DNA from: Pararhizobium sp.
GTDB taxonomy: Bacteria; Pseudomonadota; Alphaproteobacteria; Rhizobiales; Rhizobiaceae
Length of the DNA stretch: 64,000 bases
Direction: 5' to 3'
NCBI GenBank assembly: GCA_017794825.1
Contig: CP051237.1
Span: 186,001-250,000, forward strand
Shown here: positions 8,987-18,522 of the stretch, in pieces
Position numbering within the stretch: position 1 is the stretch's first letter
Layout: each line of letters opens with the position of its first letter
Made by a program: the position numbers and the translations under genes
Notes under the pieces: model-generated
The model's database searches: none
Told to the model about the DNA's origin: nothing
Seen by the model: the letters and a program-made list of their open reading frames with translations, nothing else

Positions 8987-10195
8987 ATGAATCTGATTGA
9001 GCGCTACATATTTCGCAGGGTCCTGCTTCTGACGGTCGCCACGCTCCTGGTAACCACAGCGATCGCGATGATTACGCAGGTTCTGATCCATGTGAACCTT
9101 ATGAGTTCGACCGGTCAGTCGCTGATGACCTTCCTTCGGCTGGCGGGATTGCTGATTCCATCCATGCTGGTCGTGGTCACGCCGTTCGCGCTGATGCTTG
9201 GCGCTTCGCAGACGCTCAGCACCATGAACGGCGACTCGGAACTGCCGGTGATCGAAGCCTCCGGCGGCTCCAGGATGCTGACTGCAAAGCCGATTCTGAT
9301 ACTTGCCATGCTGATGTCCTTGGCTTCGCTCGCAACCAGCCTCTACGCCGAGCCCTGGGCCAACCGCAATCTCAGGAATCTTCTGGTAGAGGCGCGAACC
9401 GATCTGCTCTCGGTGGCTGTCCAGTCGGGTATATTTCACAAGCTGCAGAACAACCTTTATGTCCACGTGGCTGATAAACTCGCCGGCGGATCACTCGGCG
9501 GTATCTTTCTCTCGGATGAAAGAGATCCCGCCACGGAACTGGTCTATTATGCGAAATACGGCGCCTTCATCGAAAGCGAGGGCAAGAATTTCCTGGTGAT
9601 GTCGGACGGCGAACTGCACAGGAAAATCAAGGCCGACGGCAACGTATCAGTCATCAAGTTCGCCACTTACGCCTTCGATCTCAGCCTGATCGGCGACAGT
9701 CAGTCCAGCGCCGCCTTCTACTATCCCAAAGAACAGACCACGAAGTATCTGTTCAATCCCGATCCCAACGATCTAATTTATCAGAGACGACCCCAGAACT
9801 ATTATTCGGAGATAAACAGGCGATTCTCCGAATGGCTCTATCCGGTTCTGTTCGCCCTGATTACGATCTATTTTCTCGGCAAGGCGCATTCCCACAGAAG
9901 CGAACAGATCTGGAGCATGATCTTTGCTGCGGCAATCGGTTTCTTCCTGCGTGGATTGGGATATTTTGTCACAGACAAATCCGGCAGGGATATCATCTAC
10001 ATGATCCTTTGCTATGCAATACCGGCGGGCGGCATCGTTGCTTTCGGATCCCTGATCCTGACCAACATTACATTCCGCACACCGCAATTCCTCGTTGACG
10101 GCACAACCAGTCTCGCTGCGTTAACGATGCGCACTGCGCGTCCCCTGCTCGTCCGGTTTCGTCTGATCGACAGCTACGGCAGGAGGGGCGCATAG
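8987..10195 (+). CDS. lptF: LPS export ABC transporter permease LptF
   Basis: One of the two inner-membrane permeases of the Lpt machine that extracts lipopolysaccharide and passes it to the periplasmic bridge. The 402 residues match the YjgP/YjgQ family. It starts MNLIERYIFRRVLLL, has membrane helices near residues 15-35, 50-75 and 100-120, a periplasmic beta-jellyroll domain at about 130-265, and C-terminal helices with SEQIWSMIFAAAIGFFLRGLGY. The stop overlaps the start of lptG (TAGTG). The LptB ATPase is not in the window. Its order before the SurA gene supports the assignment. Confidence 0.95.
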   Translation: MNLIERYIFRRVLLLTVATLLVTTAIAMITQVLIHVNLMSSTGQSLMTFLRLAGLLIPSMLVVVTPFALMLGASQTLSTMNGDSELPVIEASGGSRMLTAKPILILAMLMSLASLATSLYAEPWANRNLRNLLVEARTDLLSVAVQSGIFHKLQNNLYVHVADKLAGGSLGGIFLSDERDPATELVYYAKYGAFIESEGKNFLVMSDGELHRKIKADGNVSVIKFATYAFDLSLIGDSQSSAAFYYPKEQTTKYLFNPDPNDLIYQRRPQNYYSEINRRFSEWLYPVLFALITIYFLGKAHSHRSEQIWSMIFAAAIGFFLRGLGYFVTDKSGRDIIYMILCYAIPAGGIVAFGSLILTNITFRTPQFLVDGTTSLAALTMRTARPLLVRFRLIDSYGRRGA

Positions 10196-11280
10196 TGATT
10201 GGCTTGACGCTCTGGCGTTACCTCTTTCGCCGCTATCTTGTCGTCACCGGCTGGTTTGTCCTTGGGATGGTGGCGTTGATCTTCCTCGTCGATTTCACTG
10301 AATTCGCAAGCCGCATTTCCGGACATGAAAACTATACAATCGGCTTGGGCATCAAGCTTTCCATTCTGAGACTGCCCGGCATCATCCAGGTCACTGCGCC
10401 GTTCGTCATACTCTTTTCTGCAATGACGCTGCTCCTGATGCTGAACAGACGCTATGAACTGGTGGTCGCCCGCTCGACCGGCGTATCGGCCTGGCAGTTT
10501 CTTTCGCCGCTTTGCGTGGCGAGCCTGCTGATCGGCGTATTTTTGATCACCGCAATCAACCCGCTTTCCGCAAGGGCTCTTGCGATCGTGCATGGATACG
10601 AAGTTTCTCTCGGCATGCAGCGCGGGACAGTCGGCGAAATCGAACGCACGCCTTGGCTGCGTCAGCGCACAAATGAGGGCGTCACGATCATCGGCGCCGA
10701 AACGATTGCAGAGCGCGGCCTGCTGCTGGGAGGCGCGAAGTTTATTCGGTTCAATGAAGATGGCGATATCATCGAGAGACTCGACGCCAAGACGGCAGAA
10801 CTCCAGGACGGTCAGTGGGTCCTGTCCGACGTCAAACGCATTTCGGGCCCGGGTCCGGCGGAAATCAAGAGCGCCGTAATCCAAACGAATCTCAATCCGA
10901 AAGCGGTGGAAGAATCACTTGCCGCGCCTGAGGCTGTTTCTTTCTTTGAACTGCCCGACCAAATAGACGTGGCGCGGTCTTTCGGTCTGGGCGCGAATGC
11001 ATTCGCCATGCAGTATCAATCCCTGCTTGCGTTGCCGTTACTCTTGGTTGCAATGACTCTGATCGCCGCAACCGTATCTCTTAAATTTATACGGTTTGGA
11101 CAATCAGTCGGGATCATTTTGGCTGGAATTTTGGCCGGCTTTCTGCTTTATGTCGTATCTGTTCTGGCGAAAGCTTTCGGGACGGCGGGGACAGTGCCAC
11201 CTTTCGTTGCAGCATGGCTGCCTGTTGTCGTTGCGATGGCGCTTGGAGTAACAGTACTTCTCCACAAGGAGGATGGGTAG
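10195..11280 (+). CDS. lptG: LPS export ABC transporter permease LptG
   Basis: Partner permease of LptF in the LptBFG complex. At 361 residues it has the same plan: two N-terminal helices (LWRYLFRRYLVVTGWFVLG), a third around residue 100, a periplasmic jellyroll domain at about 120-260, and three C-terminal helices beginning YQSLLALPLLLVAMTLIAAT. The start is GTG, whose first base is the last base of the lptF stop codon, with AGGAGG 9 bases upstream. Its own stop overlaps the lptD start in the same TAGTG arrangement, which indicates translational coupling through the three genes. Confidence 0.95.
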   Translation: MIGLTLWRYLFRRYLVVTGWFVLGMVALIFLVDFTEFASRISGHENYTIGLGIKLSILRLPGIIQVTAPFVILFSAMTLLLMLNRRYELVVARSTGVSAWQFLSPLCVASLLIGVFLITAINPLSARALAIVHGYEVSLGMQRGTVGEIERTPWLRQRTNEGVTIIGAETIAERGLLLGGAKFIRFNEDGDIIERLDAKTAELQDGQWVLSDVKRISGPGPAEIKSAVIQTNLNPKAVEESLAAPEAVSFFELPDQIDVARSFGLGANAFAMQYQSLLALPLLLVAMTLIAATVSLKFIRFGQSVGIILAGILAGFLLYVVSVLAKAFGTAGTVPPFVAAWLPVVVAMALGVTVLLHKEDG

Positions 11281-13673
11281 TGGATCTGTCGAAAAGCCGC
11301 GAAAGAAAAAGTATGCGTATCGTCGGCTTGGCTACTGCGCTGTCCGCTATTCTGACAAGCACAGTCGCAATACCTTTGGCTATCGCGCAAAGCACATCCA
11401 ATTCGAATTCCGATCTCAATATCAATGTCTCTCCCGACGCCCGTCTTATCCTGACGGCCAATGAACTCGTCTACGACTATGACAATCAGATCATTACCGC
11501 TTCGGGTAACGTCCAGATCGACTACGACAAATACAAGATGGTCGCCCGACGACTGGTTTACGACCAGAATACCGGGCGATTGAAGGCCTATGGCGACATC
11601 CAACTGATTGAGCCGAGCGGCAATGTCATTTATGCGCAAGAACTCGACGTAACGGATGATTTCGCCGACGGGTTCGTAAACGCGCTGCGAATCGAAACCC
11701 CCGACGATACCTATATCGTGGCGGATAGCGCCCAGAGAATCGGCGGCGATCAGGCCGTTTTCAACAACGGCGTTTATACCGCCTGCGAGGTCTGCGAGGA
11801 TAAACCGAAAAGCAACAAGGCGCCGTTGTGGCAGGTCAAGGCGCGGCGGGTAATCCAGAACGGCAACACCCAGACGATTACCCTTCAGCACGCACGCTTC
11901 GAACTGTTCGGAATGCCCATCGCCTATATTCCGACCCTTCAGGTGCCCGACCATACTGTGGAGCGCAAATCCGGTTTCTTGACGCCTGATTTCGTTGTCA
12001 GTGACGAACTCGGGGTCGGGCTGACGGTGCCGTATTTCCTGGTGACGGGGCCCCGCAGCGACATAACTTTCCAGGTCACCGGCTATACCAGGCAGGGTTT
12101 CCTCGGTCAGGCGGAATTCCGCAGGCAATTCGACAATGGCGCACATGTGCTGACGACCGCCGGAATTTATCAGCTCGACAGCAGCGCCTTTGAGGAGGGA
12201 ACAGTCGACGCCGAGAATGACGCACGTGGCATGATCGCCTCCAAGGGCGACTTCCGAATCAATCCGCGATGGATCTTCGGATGGGATGTCATGCTCCAAA
12301 GCGACAACAGCTTTTCGAACACCTACGGCATCGAAGGTTACCGGAACCGGACTGTCCCTTCCAACATCTACCTGACGGGGCTGGAAGGCAGGAATTTCTT
12401 TGACTTGCAAGCCTTCTATTACGATGTCCAGTCGATTTATCCGGAGAACATGGCGGAAGAGCAGCAGCCAATCGTCCACCCCTCGCTGGACTACAACAAG
12501 ACATTCGATCAGCCGGTGGCCGGAGGCGAACTCAGTTTCGACGCCAATATCCTTAGTCTGACCCGCCGCGAAGCGGAAGAATATCCGTTCTTTGACGCCT
12601 ATCGCGGCGTAAAGGGAACCAACACGCGCCTGACAGCCGAACTCGATTGGCGCCGGACGTTCTACACCGATGTAGGACTCCTGTTGACGCCCATCCTCGG
12701 CCTACGCGGCGACGTAAACTATCTCGACGTAGACCGCCCGCTGACCTACCCGGGACCATTCGTCGACGCTGACAGCGTCGGTCGCTACATGGCGACCGCT
12801 GGTCTTGAGGCGCGGTACCCAATTCTGTTTACGACCGAGAACAGCTCCCATATTGTCGAGCCAATTGCCCAAATCTTTGTCAGACCCGATGAGCAGTATG
12901 CCGGCGGATTGCCGAACGAAGATGCACAAAGCTTCATCTTCGACGCCACAAATCTTTTCGAACAGGACAAATTCTCCGGGTATGACCGCATCGAGGGCGG
13001 AACCAGGGCCAATCTCGGAATTCGCTATACGGGCACATTCGACAACGGCATGTCCCTCAGGGGCGTGTTCGGTCAATCCTTCCAACTTGCCGGCCTGAAT
13101 TCCTTTGCAACCGACGACCTGGTCAATGTCGGCGCTTCTTCCGGTCTCGAAACCGCACGCTCCGATTATGTCGGCGGCATAGGGCTAGATCTGCCAAACG
13201 GTCTGACCTTCACCACCCAAGGACGTTTCGACGAAGCCGATTTCAGCTTGCAGCGCCTCGATTTGGGCGGATCATATTCAGCACGCAACTTCAGCACCGC
13301 GATCTCGTACACGTCGGTCGTTCCGCAGCCCGGTTACGGCACGGATTCCTATCGACATGAATTCAAAGGAGCGGCGTCAGTGCGGTTCGCAGAATACTGG
13401 CGAGCATTCGGCGCTATCGAGTGGGATCTCGAAAACGACATCATCACCAACAATACTTGGGGCTTCGGTTACGACGACGAATGCACGGCCATATCGCTGG
13501 CCTATACGCAGACGCGCGACGAGAACGAGGCTGTGGATTGGAGCATCGGCGTCAGAATCAGCCTTAGAACGCTGGGTGACTTCAAAGTTGGCCGAAGCGA
13601 AGATGTCGGTTATGACAGCAAACTGTGGGACAACGACGACAACGGTTCTTCACCGTTCACCACGGTCTACTGA
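11280..13673 (+). CDS. lptD: LPS-assembly outer-membrane protein LptD
   Basis: The outer-membrane translocon that inserts lipopolysaccharide into the outer leaflet. From the GTG at 11280 the protein has 797 residues. A signal peptide covers about residues 12-37 (RIVGLATALSAILTSTVA), the N-terminal OstA jellyroll spans about 50-190 (YDYDNQIITASGNVQIDYD), and the rest is a large beta-barrel rich in alternating aromatic residues. Cysteines occur in CEVCEDK and in a C-terminal DECTAIS; E. coli LptD needs disulfides between such regions. GTG is chosen because AAGGAGG precedes it and it overlaps the lptG stop; ATG at 11313 is an alternative that still keeps the signal peptide. Confidence 0.95.
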   Translation: MDLSKSRERKSMRIVGLATALSAILTSTVAIPLAIAQSTSNSNSDLNINVSPDARLILTANELVYDYDNQIITASGNVQIDYDKYKMVARRLVYDQNTGRLKAYGDIQLIEPSGNVIYAQELDVTDDFADGFVNALRIETPDDTYIVADSAQRIGGDQAVFNNGVYTACEVCEDKPKSNKAPLWQVKARRVIQNGNTQTITLQHARFELFGMPIAYIPTLQVPDHTVERKSGFLTPDFVVSDELGVGLTVPYFLVTGPRSDITFQVTGYTRQGFLGQAEFRRQFDNGAHVLTTAGIYQLDSSAFEEGTVDAENDARGMIASKGDFRINPRWIFGWDVMLQSDNSFSNTYGIEGYRNRTVPSNIYLTGLEGRNFFDLQAFYYDVQSIYPENMAEEQQPIVHPSLDYNKTFDQPVAGGELSFDANILSLTRREAEEYPFFDAYRGVKGTNTRLTAELDWRRTFYTDVGLLLTPILGLRGDVNYLDVDRPLTYPGPFVDADSVGRYMATAGLEARYPILFTTENSSHIVEPIAQIFVRPDEQYAGGLPNEDAQSFIFDATNLFEQDKFSGYDRIEGGTRANLGIRYTGTFDNGMSLRGVFGQSFQLAGLNSFATDDLVNVGASSGLETARSDYVGGIGLDLPNGLTFTTQGRFDEADFSLQRLDLGGSYSARNFSTAISYTSVVPQPGYGTDSYRHEFKGAASVRFAEYWRAFGAIEWDLENDIITNNTWGFGYDDECTAISLAYTQTRDENEAVDWSIGVRISLRTLGDFKVGRSEDVGYDSKLWDNDDNGSSPFTTVY

Positions 13674-13703
13674 CGAAAGAAATCGCAAAACCGACAATCC
13701 AGA

Positions 13704-13721
13704 CAACGCCACCGGGCGTTG
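13704..13721 (+). terminator. Hairpin downstream of lptD
   Basis: Arms CAACGCC / GGCGTTG with a 4-base loop, 30 bp after the lptD stop and before the surA promoter candidate. The following bases are not a clear T-run, so termination would be partial at best. Confidence 0.3.
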
Positions 13722-13775
13722 GAAGTGGGCATATTGGTGCTTTGAAAGTCTTTATTGTGCCAAAACGATGTGCAA

Positions 13776-13806
13776 TTGACACATAGTATCGGTTTACGCG
13801 TACACT
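13776..13806 (+). promoter_or_regulatory. Candidate sigma-70 promoter for surA
   Basis: TTGACA at 13776-13781 is followed after 19 bases by TACACT at 13801-13806, 30 bp before the surA start codon. The minus-35 is consensus; the spacer is longer than ideal. Confidence 0.4.
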
Positions 13807-13835
13807 GCCACACGAGATTGAACAGGGAATGGACT

Positions 13836-14786
13836 ATGACAATCGGTCTCAAAAGGGAGAATTTCACCATAGGAGCTCGTCGCGCGGCACTGGCAGTCGC
13901 CGTAGTCGCAGCAGCGCTCTTCTATGGCGGATCCGCCGTCGCCAACAAGATCGCCATAGTGGTGAATGACAGGGTCATCACGACGCTTGATCTTCAGCGG
14001 AGATCAAAGCTTCTGCAATTGCAGAGAGAAAAGGGCAATCTGAACGAAAAGGCCAAGGAGCAGATGATCGAGCAGGCGCTCAAACTGAGCGAGGCCGATC
14101 GGTTGGGTTACAGCGCCAGCGATACGCAGGTCGACGCAGCGTTTACCCGTTTCGCCAAAGGCAACAAAATGTCCGACAAGCAAATGGAGAAGGCGCTTGA
14201 CCAGTCCGGCGTCGGCGCTGACCATTTCAAGGAGTTCATCAGAACCCAAATGACCTGGCCAAAGCTCGTGGAGGCAAGATTCTCTACTTCCGGTGGACGG
14301 ATGTCGACAGAAGAACTTGTCAAGAACATGCTTGAGCGCGGCGGTGAAAAGCCAACCACGACCGAATATATTCTCCAGCAGGTCATCTTCGTTGTCCCTC
14401 AGTCCAAGCGTAGCGCCATTCTTGACCGGAGAAAGAGAGAAGCTTCAAACATGCGCAGCCGTTTTGTCGGATGTGATTCCAGCCACGAATTCGCCAAGGG
14501 TCTCTTGGATGTGTCCGTGCGCGACCTCGGTCGTGTGATGCAACCGGAATTGCCGAAAAACTGGAAAGCTGCGGTGGAAAAGACTCCGGAAGGGGGAACG
14601 ACGCCAGTTCAGGTGACGGATCAGGGTGTGGAGTTCCTCGCCGTATGCCGCGCCAAGCAGGTGTCTGACGACCTGGCCGCCGAAATGGTTTTTCGGAGTG
14701 AAAATCAAGAGAATGGCGACTCAAACGCCAACAGCGACAAATTTCTGAAAGAGCTGCAGGAAAAGGCGCGCATCTCCTATCACTGA
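13836..14786 (+). CDS. surA: SurA-like periplasmic chaperone / peptidyl-prolyl isomerase
   Basis: A periplasmic chaperone expected to escort outer-membrane proteins such as LptD. From the ATG at 13836 it has 316 residues. A signal peptide (about residues 14-36) ends near GGSAVANK, then comes the SurA N-terminal module (IAIVVNDRVITTLDLQRR) with QMIEQALKLSEADRLGY. A single PpiC-type parvulin-like region follows at about 175-285, ending DQGVEFLAVCRAK. It is shorter than E. coli SurA (428), which has two parvulin domains; the short form is usual in this group. AGGGA lies 7 bases upstream of the start. It sits between lptD and pdxA, as expected for surA. Confidence 0.9.
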   Translation: MTIGLKRENFTIGARRAALAVAVVAAALFYGGSAVANKIAIVVNDRVITTLDLQRRSKLLQLQREKGNLNEKAKEQMIEQALKLSEADRLGYSASDTQVDAAFTRFAKGNKMSDKQMEKALDQSGVGADHFKEFIRTQMTWPKLVEARFSTSGGRMSTEELVKNMLERGGEKPTTTEYILQQVIFVVPQSKRSAILDRRKREASNMRSRFVGCDSSHEFAKGLLDVSVRDLGRVMQPELPKNWKAAVEKTPEGGTTPVQVTDQGVEFLAVCRAKQVSDDLAAEMVFRSENQENGDSNANSDKFLKELQEKARISYH

Positions 14787-14824
14787 CGACAATCCGAGGC
14801 GGCCATTTGCAAGGGCGAGGATAG

Positions 14825-15859
14825 ATGGAATCGACATCCCGGCCTCTTGTTGTGACCATGGGGGATCCCGCCGGGATCGGACCTGACATTACAATCGATC
14901 TATGGCGTCGACGCGCGCAGCTTGACATGCCGCCCTTCGTGGTTCTTGGGTCTCTCGCATTGCTGGAGGAGCGAGCAAGGCTTTTGAAGGCCGGAATTGC
15001 AATTACCGAGGTAGAGCAAGTGTCAGATGCTCTGTCGCAGACTGAGGCTTTACCAGTACTGCCGCTTGAAAACCTTGTTTCAGCGAAACCAGGCAAACCG
15101 GACCGAAACAATGCGAAAGCCATACTGGAGGCGATCCGGCGCGCTGTCGATCTGACTATCTCCGGCAAGGCCGCGGCAATTGTCACCAATCCGATAGCAA
15201 AAGCCATTCTATACGATGCCGGATTCGGGTTTCCGGGCCATACGGAGTTTCTGGCCGAACTCGCAAAGCAGCATACCGACGAAGAGCACATGCCTGTGAT
15301 GATGCTGGCCGGCCCTGACCTGAATGTCGTGCCGGTGACCATTCATATTCCGCTTCGTAAGGTGCCTGAGAAATTGACGACCAATCTTATCGTCGAGACT
15401 GGCCTGACAACTTCACGCGACCTGGAATCCCGCTTCGGAATTTCCAAACCGCGAATCGCCGTCGCCGGTCTCAATCCGCACGCCGGCGAGTCCGGGTCGT
15501 TCGGGTCTGAAGATCTCGCGATCATCGCGCCGGCAATAGCGGAAATGCGCGCTCAAGGCGTCAATGCTTTCGGCCCCCTGCCCGCTGACACGATGTTCCA
15601 TGCGGAGGCGCGGCGCGACTATGACGCTGCGCTCTGCATGTATCATGATCAGGCGCTTATTCCGGCCAAGGCGCTCGCGTTCAACGATACCGTCAACACG
15701 ACGCTGGGGCTGCCATTCATCCGAACCTCGCCTGATCATGGGACGGCGTTCGACATTGCAGGCACCGGAAAGGCGCATTCGGGAAGCCTGCTTGCCGCCC
15801 TGAAGCTCGCTAACCGCATGGCCGCGCATCAACGACAGCAGCGCAATGGCGGCGATTGA
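14825..15859 (+). CDS. pdxA: 4-hydroxythreonine-4-phosphate dehydrogenase
   Basis: An NAD-dependent enzyme of the DXP-dependent pyridoxal phosphate pathway. The 344-residue length is normal. Diagnostic segments are the N-terminal [13 protein letters not shown], the metal-binding His regions [14 protein letters not shown] and [12 protein letters not shown], and the substrate loop [14 protein letters not shown]. It lies 38 bp after surA with GAGGATAG before the ATG, and its last 14 bp overlap rsmA, the classical surA-pdxA-rsmA order. Alr, which needs this cofactor, is encoded at 41 kb but in another transcript. Confidence 0.97.
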   Translation: MESTSRPLVVTMGDPAGIGPDITIDLWRRRAQLDMPPFVVLGSLALLEERARLLKAGIAITEVEQVSDALSQTEALPVLPLENLVSAKPGKPDRNNAKAILEAIRRAVDLTISGKAAAIVTNPIAKAILYDAGFGFPGHTEFLAELAKQHTDEEHMPVMMLAGPDLNVVPVTIHIPLRKVPEKLTTNLIVETGLTTSRDLESRFGISKPRIAVAGLNPHAGESGSFGSEDLAIIAPAIAEMRAQGVNAFGPLPADTMFHAEARRDYDAALCMYHDQALIPAKALAFNDTVNTTLGLPFIRTSPDHGTAFDIAGTGKAHSGSLLAALKLANRMAAHQRQQRNGGD

Positions 15860-16697
15860 TGATCTGCCGCCATTGCGCGACGTCATTGCGCGTCACGGGC
15901 TGGACGCGCGCAAATCTCTCGGCCAGAACTTTCTGCTCGATCTCAACCTTACATCAAAAATCGCCCGCGCCGCCGGTCCGCTTGAAGGTCGAACGGTCAT
16001 CGAGGTCGGACCCGGCCCGGGCGGCTTGACGCGCGCCTTGCTTTCAGAAGGCGCCGACAGGGTCATCGCAATCGAAAGAGACAATCGCTGTCTTCCCGCG
16101 CTGGAAGAGATAGTGAAACGCTATCCAGGTCGGCTTCGGGTCATCGAAGGCGATGCGCTGGAGTTTCAGCCAAAGGAGTTCGACAACGCCAAGGTAAAGA
16201 TCGTCGCCAACCTGCCGTACAATATCGGCACACGCTTGCTCATAGACTGGATATCAGTCGAGCCGTGGCCGCCATACTATGAATCGCTGACGCTCATGTT
16301 TCAGCGCGAAGTTGCACAGCGTATCATCGCGGAAGCCGGCGCGAGCGCTTATGGCAGGCTGTCTGTGCTTGCCGGCTGGCGTTGCGAGGCGCGTCTTCTT
16401 TTCGACGTGCCCGCACAGGCTTTCACGCCGCCACCGAAAGTCACCTCTTCCATCGTCCAGCTTCATCCGAGGAAAAAACCGTTGGAATGCGAACTGTCTG
16501 CGCTGGAAATGGTGACGCAAGCCGCTTTCGGAAAGCGGCGCAAGATGCTGCGACAAAGCCTGAAGGCGCTGGGCGGCGAGACGCTGCTCGCGCAAGCCGG
16601 CATTGACCCGCAACGACGGGCTGAAACCCTTTCCGTGGAGGAATTCTGCACTCTTGCGTCCGTCATAAGTCAAGTTAGAGAGGCACGTCGTTCCTGA
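15846..16697 (+). CDS. rsmA: 16S rRNA dimethyladenosine transferase
   Basis: RsmA (KsgA) dimethylates two adjacent adenines near the 3' end of 16S rRNA during 30S assembly. The 283 residues carry [10 protein letters not shown], the SAM-binding [13 protein letters not shown], the acidic ribose-binding IAIERD, and the catalytic [11 protein letters not shown] (NxPY motif), followed by the C-terminal [11 protein letters not shown]. The start overlaps pdxA by 14 bp. Its 3' end overlaps a convergent sulfotransferase gene by 28 bp, which is not typical of this locus. Confidence 0.97.
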   Translation: MAAIDDLPPLRDVIARHGLDARKSLGQNFLLDLNLTSKIARAAGPLEGRTVIEVGPGPGGLTRALLSEGADRVIAIERDNRCLPALEEIVKRYPGRLRVIEGDALEFQPKEFDNAKVKIVANLPYNIGTRLLIDWISVEPWPPYYESLTLMFQREVAQRIIAEAGASAYGRLSVLAGWRCEARLLFDVPAQAFTPPPKVTSSIVQLHPRKKPLECELSALEMVTQAAFGKRRKMLRQSLKALGGETLLAQAGIDPQRRAETLSVEEFCTLASVISQVREARRS

Positions 16698-17476
16698 GCT
16701 TGCATGACTTTCTGATATAGAATTGCGTCTTCACTGTAATATTGATCAATAAACATTAGTAAATCTTTAGGTATTTTTGGAATCAATTTTTCATAATCAT
16801 AGTCTGTAAACAGTATTTTTCTGGACATTCTCTTCAGAGATATTGGTAATATTTTTGAATGCCGAATCTTTTTATATATTTTTATGTTTTTTTCTGCGAA
16901 TTGCTTTCGTAATTCAAACCGTTGCATTCGAGTTTGGTTGACTGGATCCCCTATTTTCAGCTTGCGGTGAAAAACATCCCCGATCATCGCTATCAAAAGA
17001 TCGATGCGTTGTAAGGGCAGAACGACGTCCACTATGCGCTTGCCATCAACCTCCACGTATCGTGATTGTTTTTCGAAGTGTATTCTCTCCGGATCGCAGA
17101 AGCCATTCAGCGTATTCAGATAGTTACATATCTTTTCGCATTCCCTGATAATGTCATCGCTGTTCATGGCTGCGAGCTCGGTCCCGGAAAACATCCGTTG
17201 ATTTTGCGAGAGGGCAGAGAAAAACCGTTCCCTTGGCTCACGCACCAGGGCGAACGCTTTGTAACGTTCGATCTTTGAAAACTCTTCGGCGAAGTGTTCC
17301 TGCAAGATTTCCATTGGAATATGTGCGTATTCGAGTCTCCCGGCCACGGGGTGCTCACGGACGCCCATGAACGGAAAATCTGTCTGATCATAACGCCTGA
17401 TGACATGTTTAACGGTGCTGCCGCCGCATTTGGGTATGTGAACGAATACAAAGCCGTAAGTGTCGTTGATGATCAT
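16670..17476 (-). CDS. Sulfotransferase family 2-like protein, probably acquired
   Basis: A predicted PAPS-dependent sulfotransferase of 268 residues. The 5'-phosphosulfate loop is [19 protein letters not shown] near the N-terminus and the 3'-phosphate loop is [17 protein letters not shown] at about residues 75-90, the two hallmarks of the family. Targets could be a surface glycan, a Nod-factor-like molecule or a lipid, and cannot be chosen. The coding DNA is visibly AT-rich compared with both neighbours. The gene interrupts the rsmA-gmk interval and its last 28 bp run antisense into the rsmA 3' end. These facts suggest horizontal transfer. The ATG at 17476 is chosen because the conserved core begins 8 residues later. 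Confidence 0.82.
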   Translation of the reverse strand: MIINDTYGFVFVHIPKCGGSTVKHVIRRYDQTDFPFMGVREHPVAGRLEYAHIPMEILQEHFAEEFSKIERYKAFALVREPRERFFSALSQNQRMFSGTELAAMNSDDIIRECEKICNYLNTLNGFCDPERIHFEKQSRYVEVDGKRIVDVVLPLQRIDLLIAMIGDVFHRKLKIGDPVNQTRMQRFELRKQFAEKNIKIYKKIRHSKILPISLKRMSRKILFTDYDYEKLIPKIPKDLLMFIDQYYSEDAILYQKVMQAQERRASLT

Positions 17477-17861
17477 TGTTGAAACTATTCCTGCAGTTTC
17501 TTCAGACTGCTTGTCGCCAGGCGCCTGGGAGACAGCCAACTGGCGTGCCGCTCCGCACGGGCGCGCGTACGCAGCCACGGTCTCTGGATGATGAAAAAGC
17601 GAAGTCGGATTTAGTTTGACGCAACGCTCTTGATGCGCCCCTATGCTAGATCAACAACATATCCCGCGTTGATCGGCAGATTTCCGGACGTTTCCTGCGA
17701 GCGGAATTTTGTAACTGAATGTTGCAGGGCAAGCTAATGCGCATGAAGATGGCGGTCGCCACCATGCTCAAAGCCGGATTCACGCCTGAAGATGTCGAAA
17801 CGATGGTCAAGCACAACCCTTGCAGGATGCTCGACGTTTGACTCGGCCAGACCGGAAGGCC
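17477..17861. other. Intergenic region between sulfotransferase and gmk
   Basis: This 385-bp stretch holds the sulfotransferase upstream region (about 17477-17650) and a short plus-strand open frame that looks like a gene remnant (listed separately). No transposase, inverted-repeat ends or tRNA were seen that would explain how the sulfotransferase gene arrived. Confidence 0.4.
17719..17841 (+). pseudogene. Possible 3' remnant of a metallohydrolase gene
   Basis: A 40-codon plus-strand frame ending at the TGA at 17839-17841. Its C-terminal sequence, with AGFTPEDVETMVKHNPCRML, resembles the last helix of phosphotriesterase-like or other amidohydrolase-superfamily proteins, which often end in a gene-specific NPxRxL segment. 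Nothing recognisable precedes it: a TGA lies just before its first ATG. It may be a leftover from a gene displaced when the sulfotransferase gene arrived, or a real short peptide. The resemblance is from memory of the family. Confidence 0.3.
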
Positions 17862-18518
17862 TCAGTCGGACTTTTCCTCAAGAAGCTGCGAGACGAAATC
17901 GAACAGACCAGGTCTACGATCACGGCGCAGACGCTCGGCCTGTACGATTGCCTTCACCGATAAATAGGCCTGATTGAGATCGTCGTTCACCACGACGAAA
18001 TCATAGTCCATCCAGTGGCGAATCTCTTCGCAGGCATTGGAGAGGCGCCGTTCGATGACTTCACTTGTATCCTCGGCGCGTCTCTTGAGCCGCGAACGCA
18101 ACTCGGCGAGCGAGGGCGGAAGAATGAAGATGGAGACGACATCAGCGGCCATCTTTTCCTGCAATTGTTGAGCGCCCTGCCAATCTATATCGAACAACAT
18201 GTCGTGACCGGCGGCCAGAGCCATTTCAGCCGGTTCCCGCGGCGTTCCGTAGAAATTTCCGTGAACTTCCGCCCATTCGAGCAGCGCGTCCGTGTCCCGC
18301 ATCCTCGCAAATTCGGACTCGGATACGAAACGGTAATGGACGCCGTCTATCTCGCTGCCGCGCCGCTGTCGCGTCGTGACGCTGATCGACAGCTTGAGGT
18401 CGCCGTCGTGTTCGAGAAGGGTGCGTGCAATCGTCGACTTGCCTGCGCCGGATGGAGATGAAAGAACAAGCATCAACCCGCGACGCTTGATGCCCATGCT
18501 GTTCCGATCTGTAGTCAC
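17862..18518 (-). CDS. gmk: Guanylate kinase
   Basis: Phosphorylates GMP to GDP with ATP. The 218 residues contain the P-loop [12 protein letters not shown], the GMP-binding segment [32 protein letters not shown]-like [15 protein letters not shown], and [10 protein letters not shown]. The start is GTG at 18518; GGAG lies 7 bases upstream, next to the yicC stop, so the two genes are probably translationally coupled. It is the last gene of a minus-strand run mltG-yicC-gmk. Confidence 0.97.
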   Translation of the reverse strand: MTTDRNSMGIKRRGLMLVLSSPSGAGKSTIARTLLEHDGDLKLSISVTTRQRRGSEIDGVHYRFVSESEFARMRDTDALLEWAEVHGNFYGTPREPAEMALAAGHDMLFDIDWQGAQQLQEKMAADVVSIFILPPSLAELRSRLKRRAEDTSEVIERRLSNACEEIRHWMDYDFVVVNDDLNQAYLSVKAIVQAERLRRDRRPGLFDFVSQLLEEKSD

Positions 18519-18522
18519 GGCG

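Noticed and set aside
11148-12479. 443-codon minus-strand open frame
   Set aside because: Antisense to lptD and the end of lptG; reverse reading of a high-GC gene.
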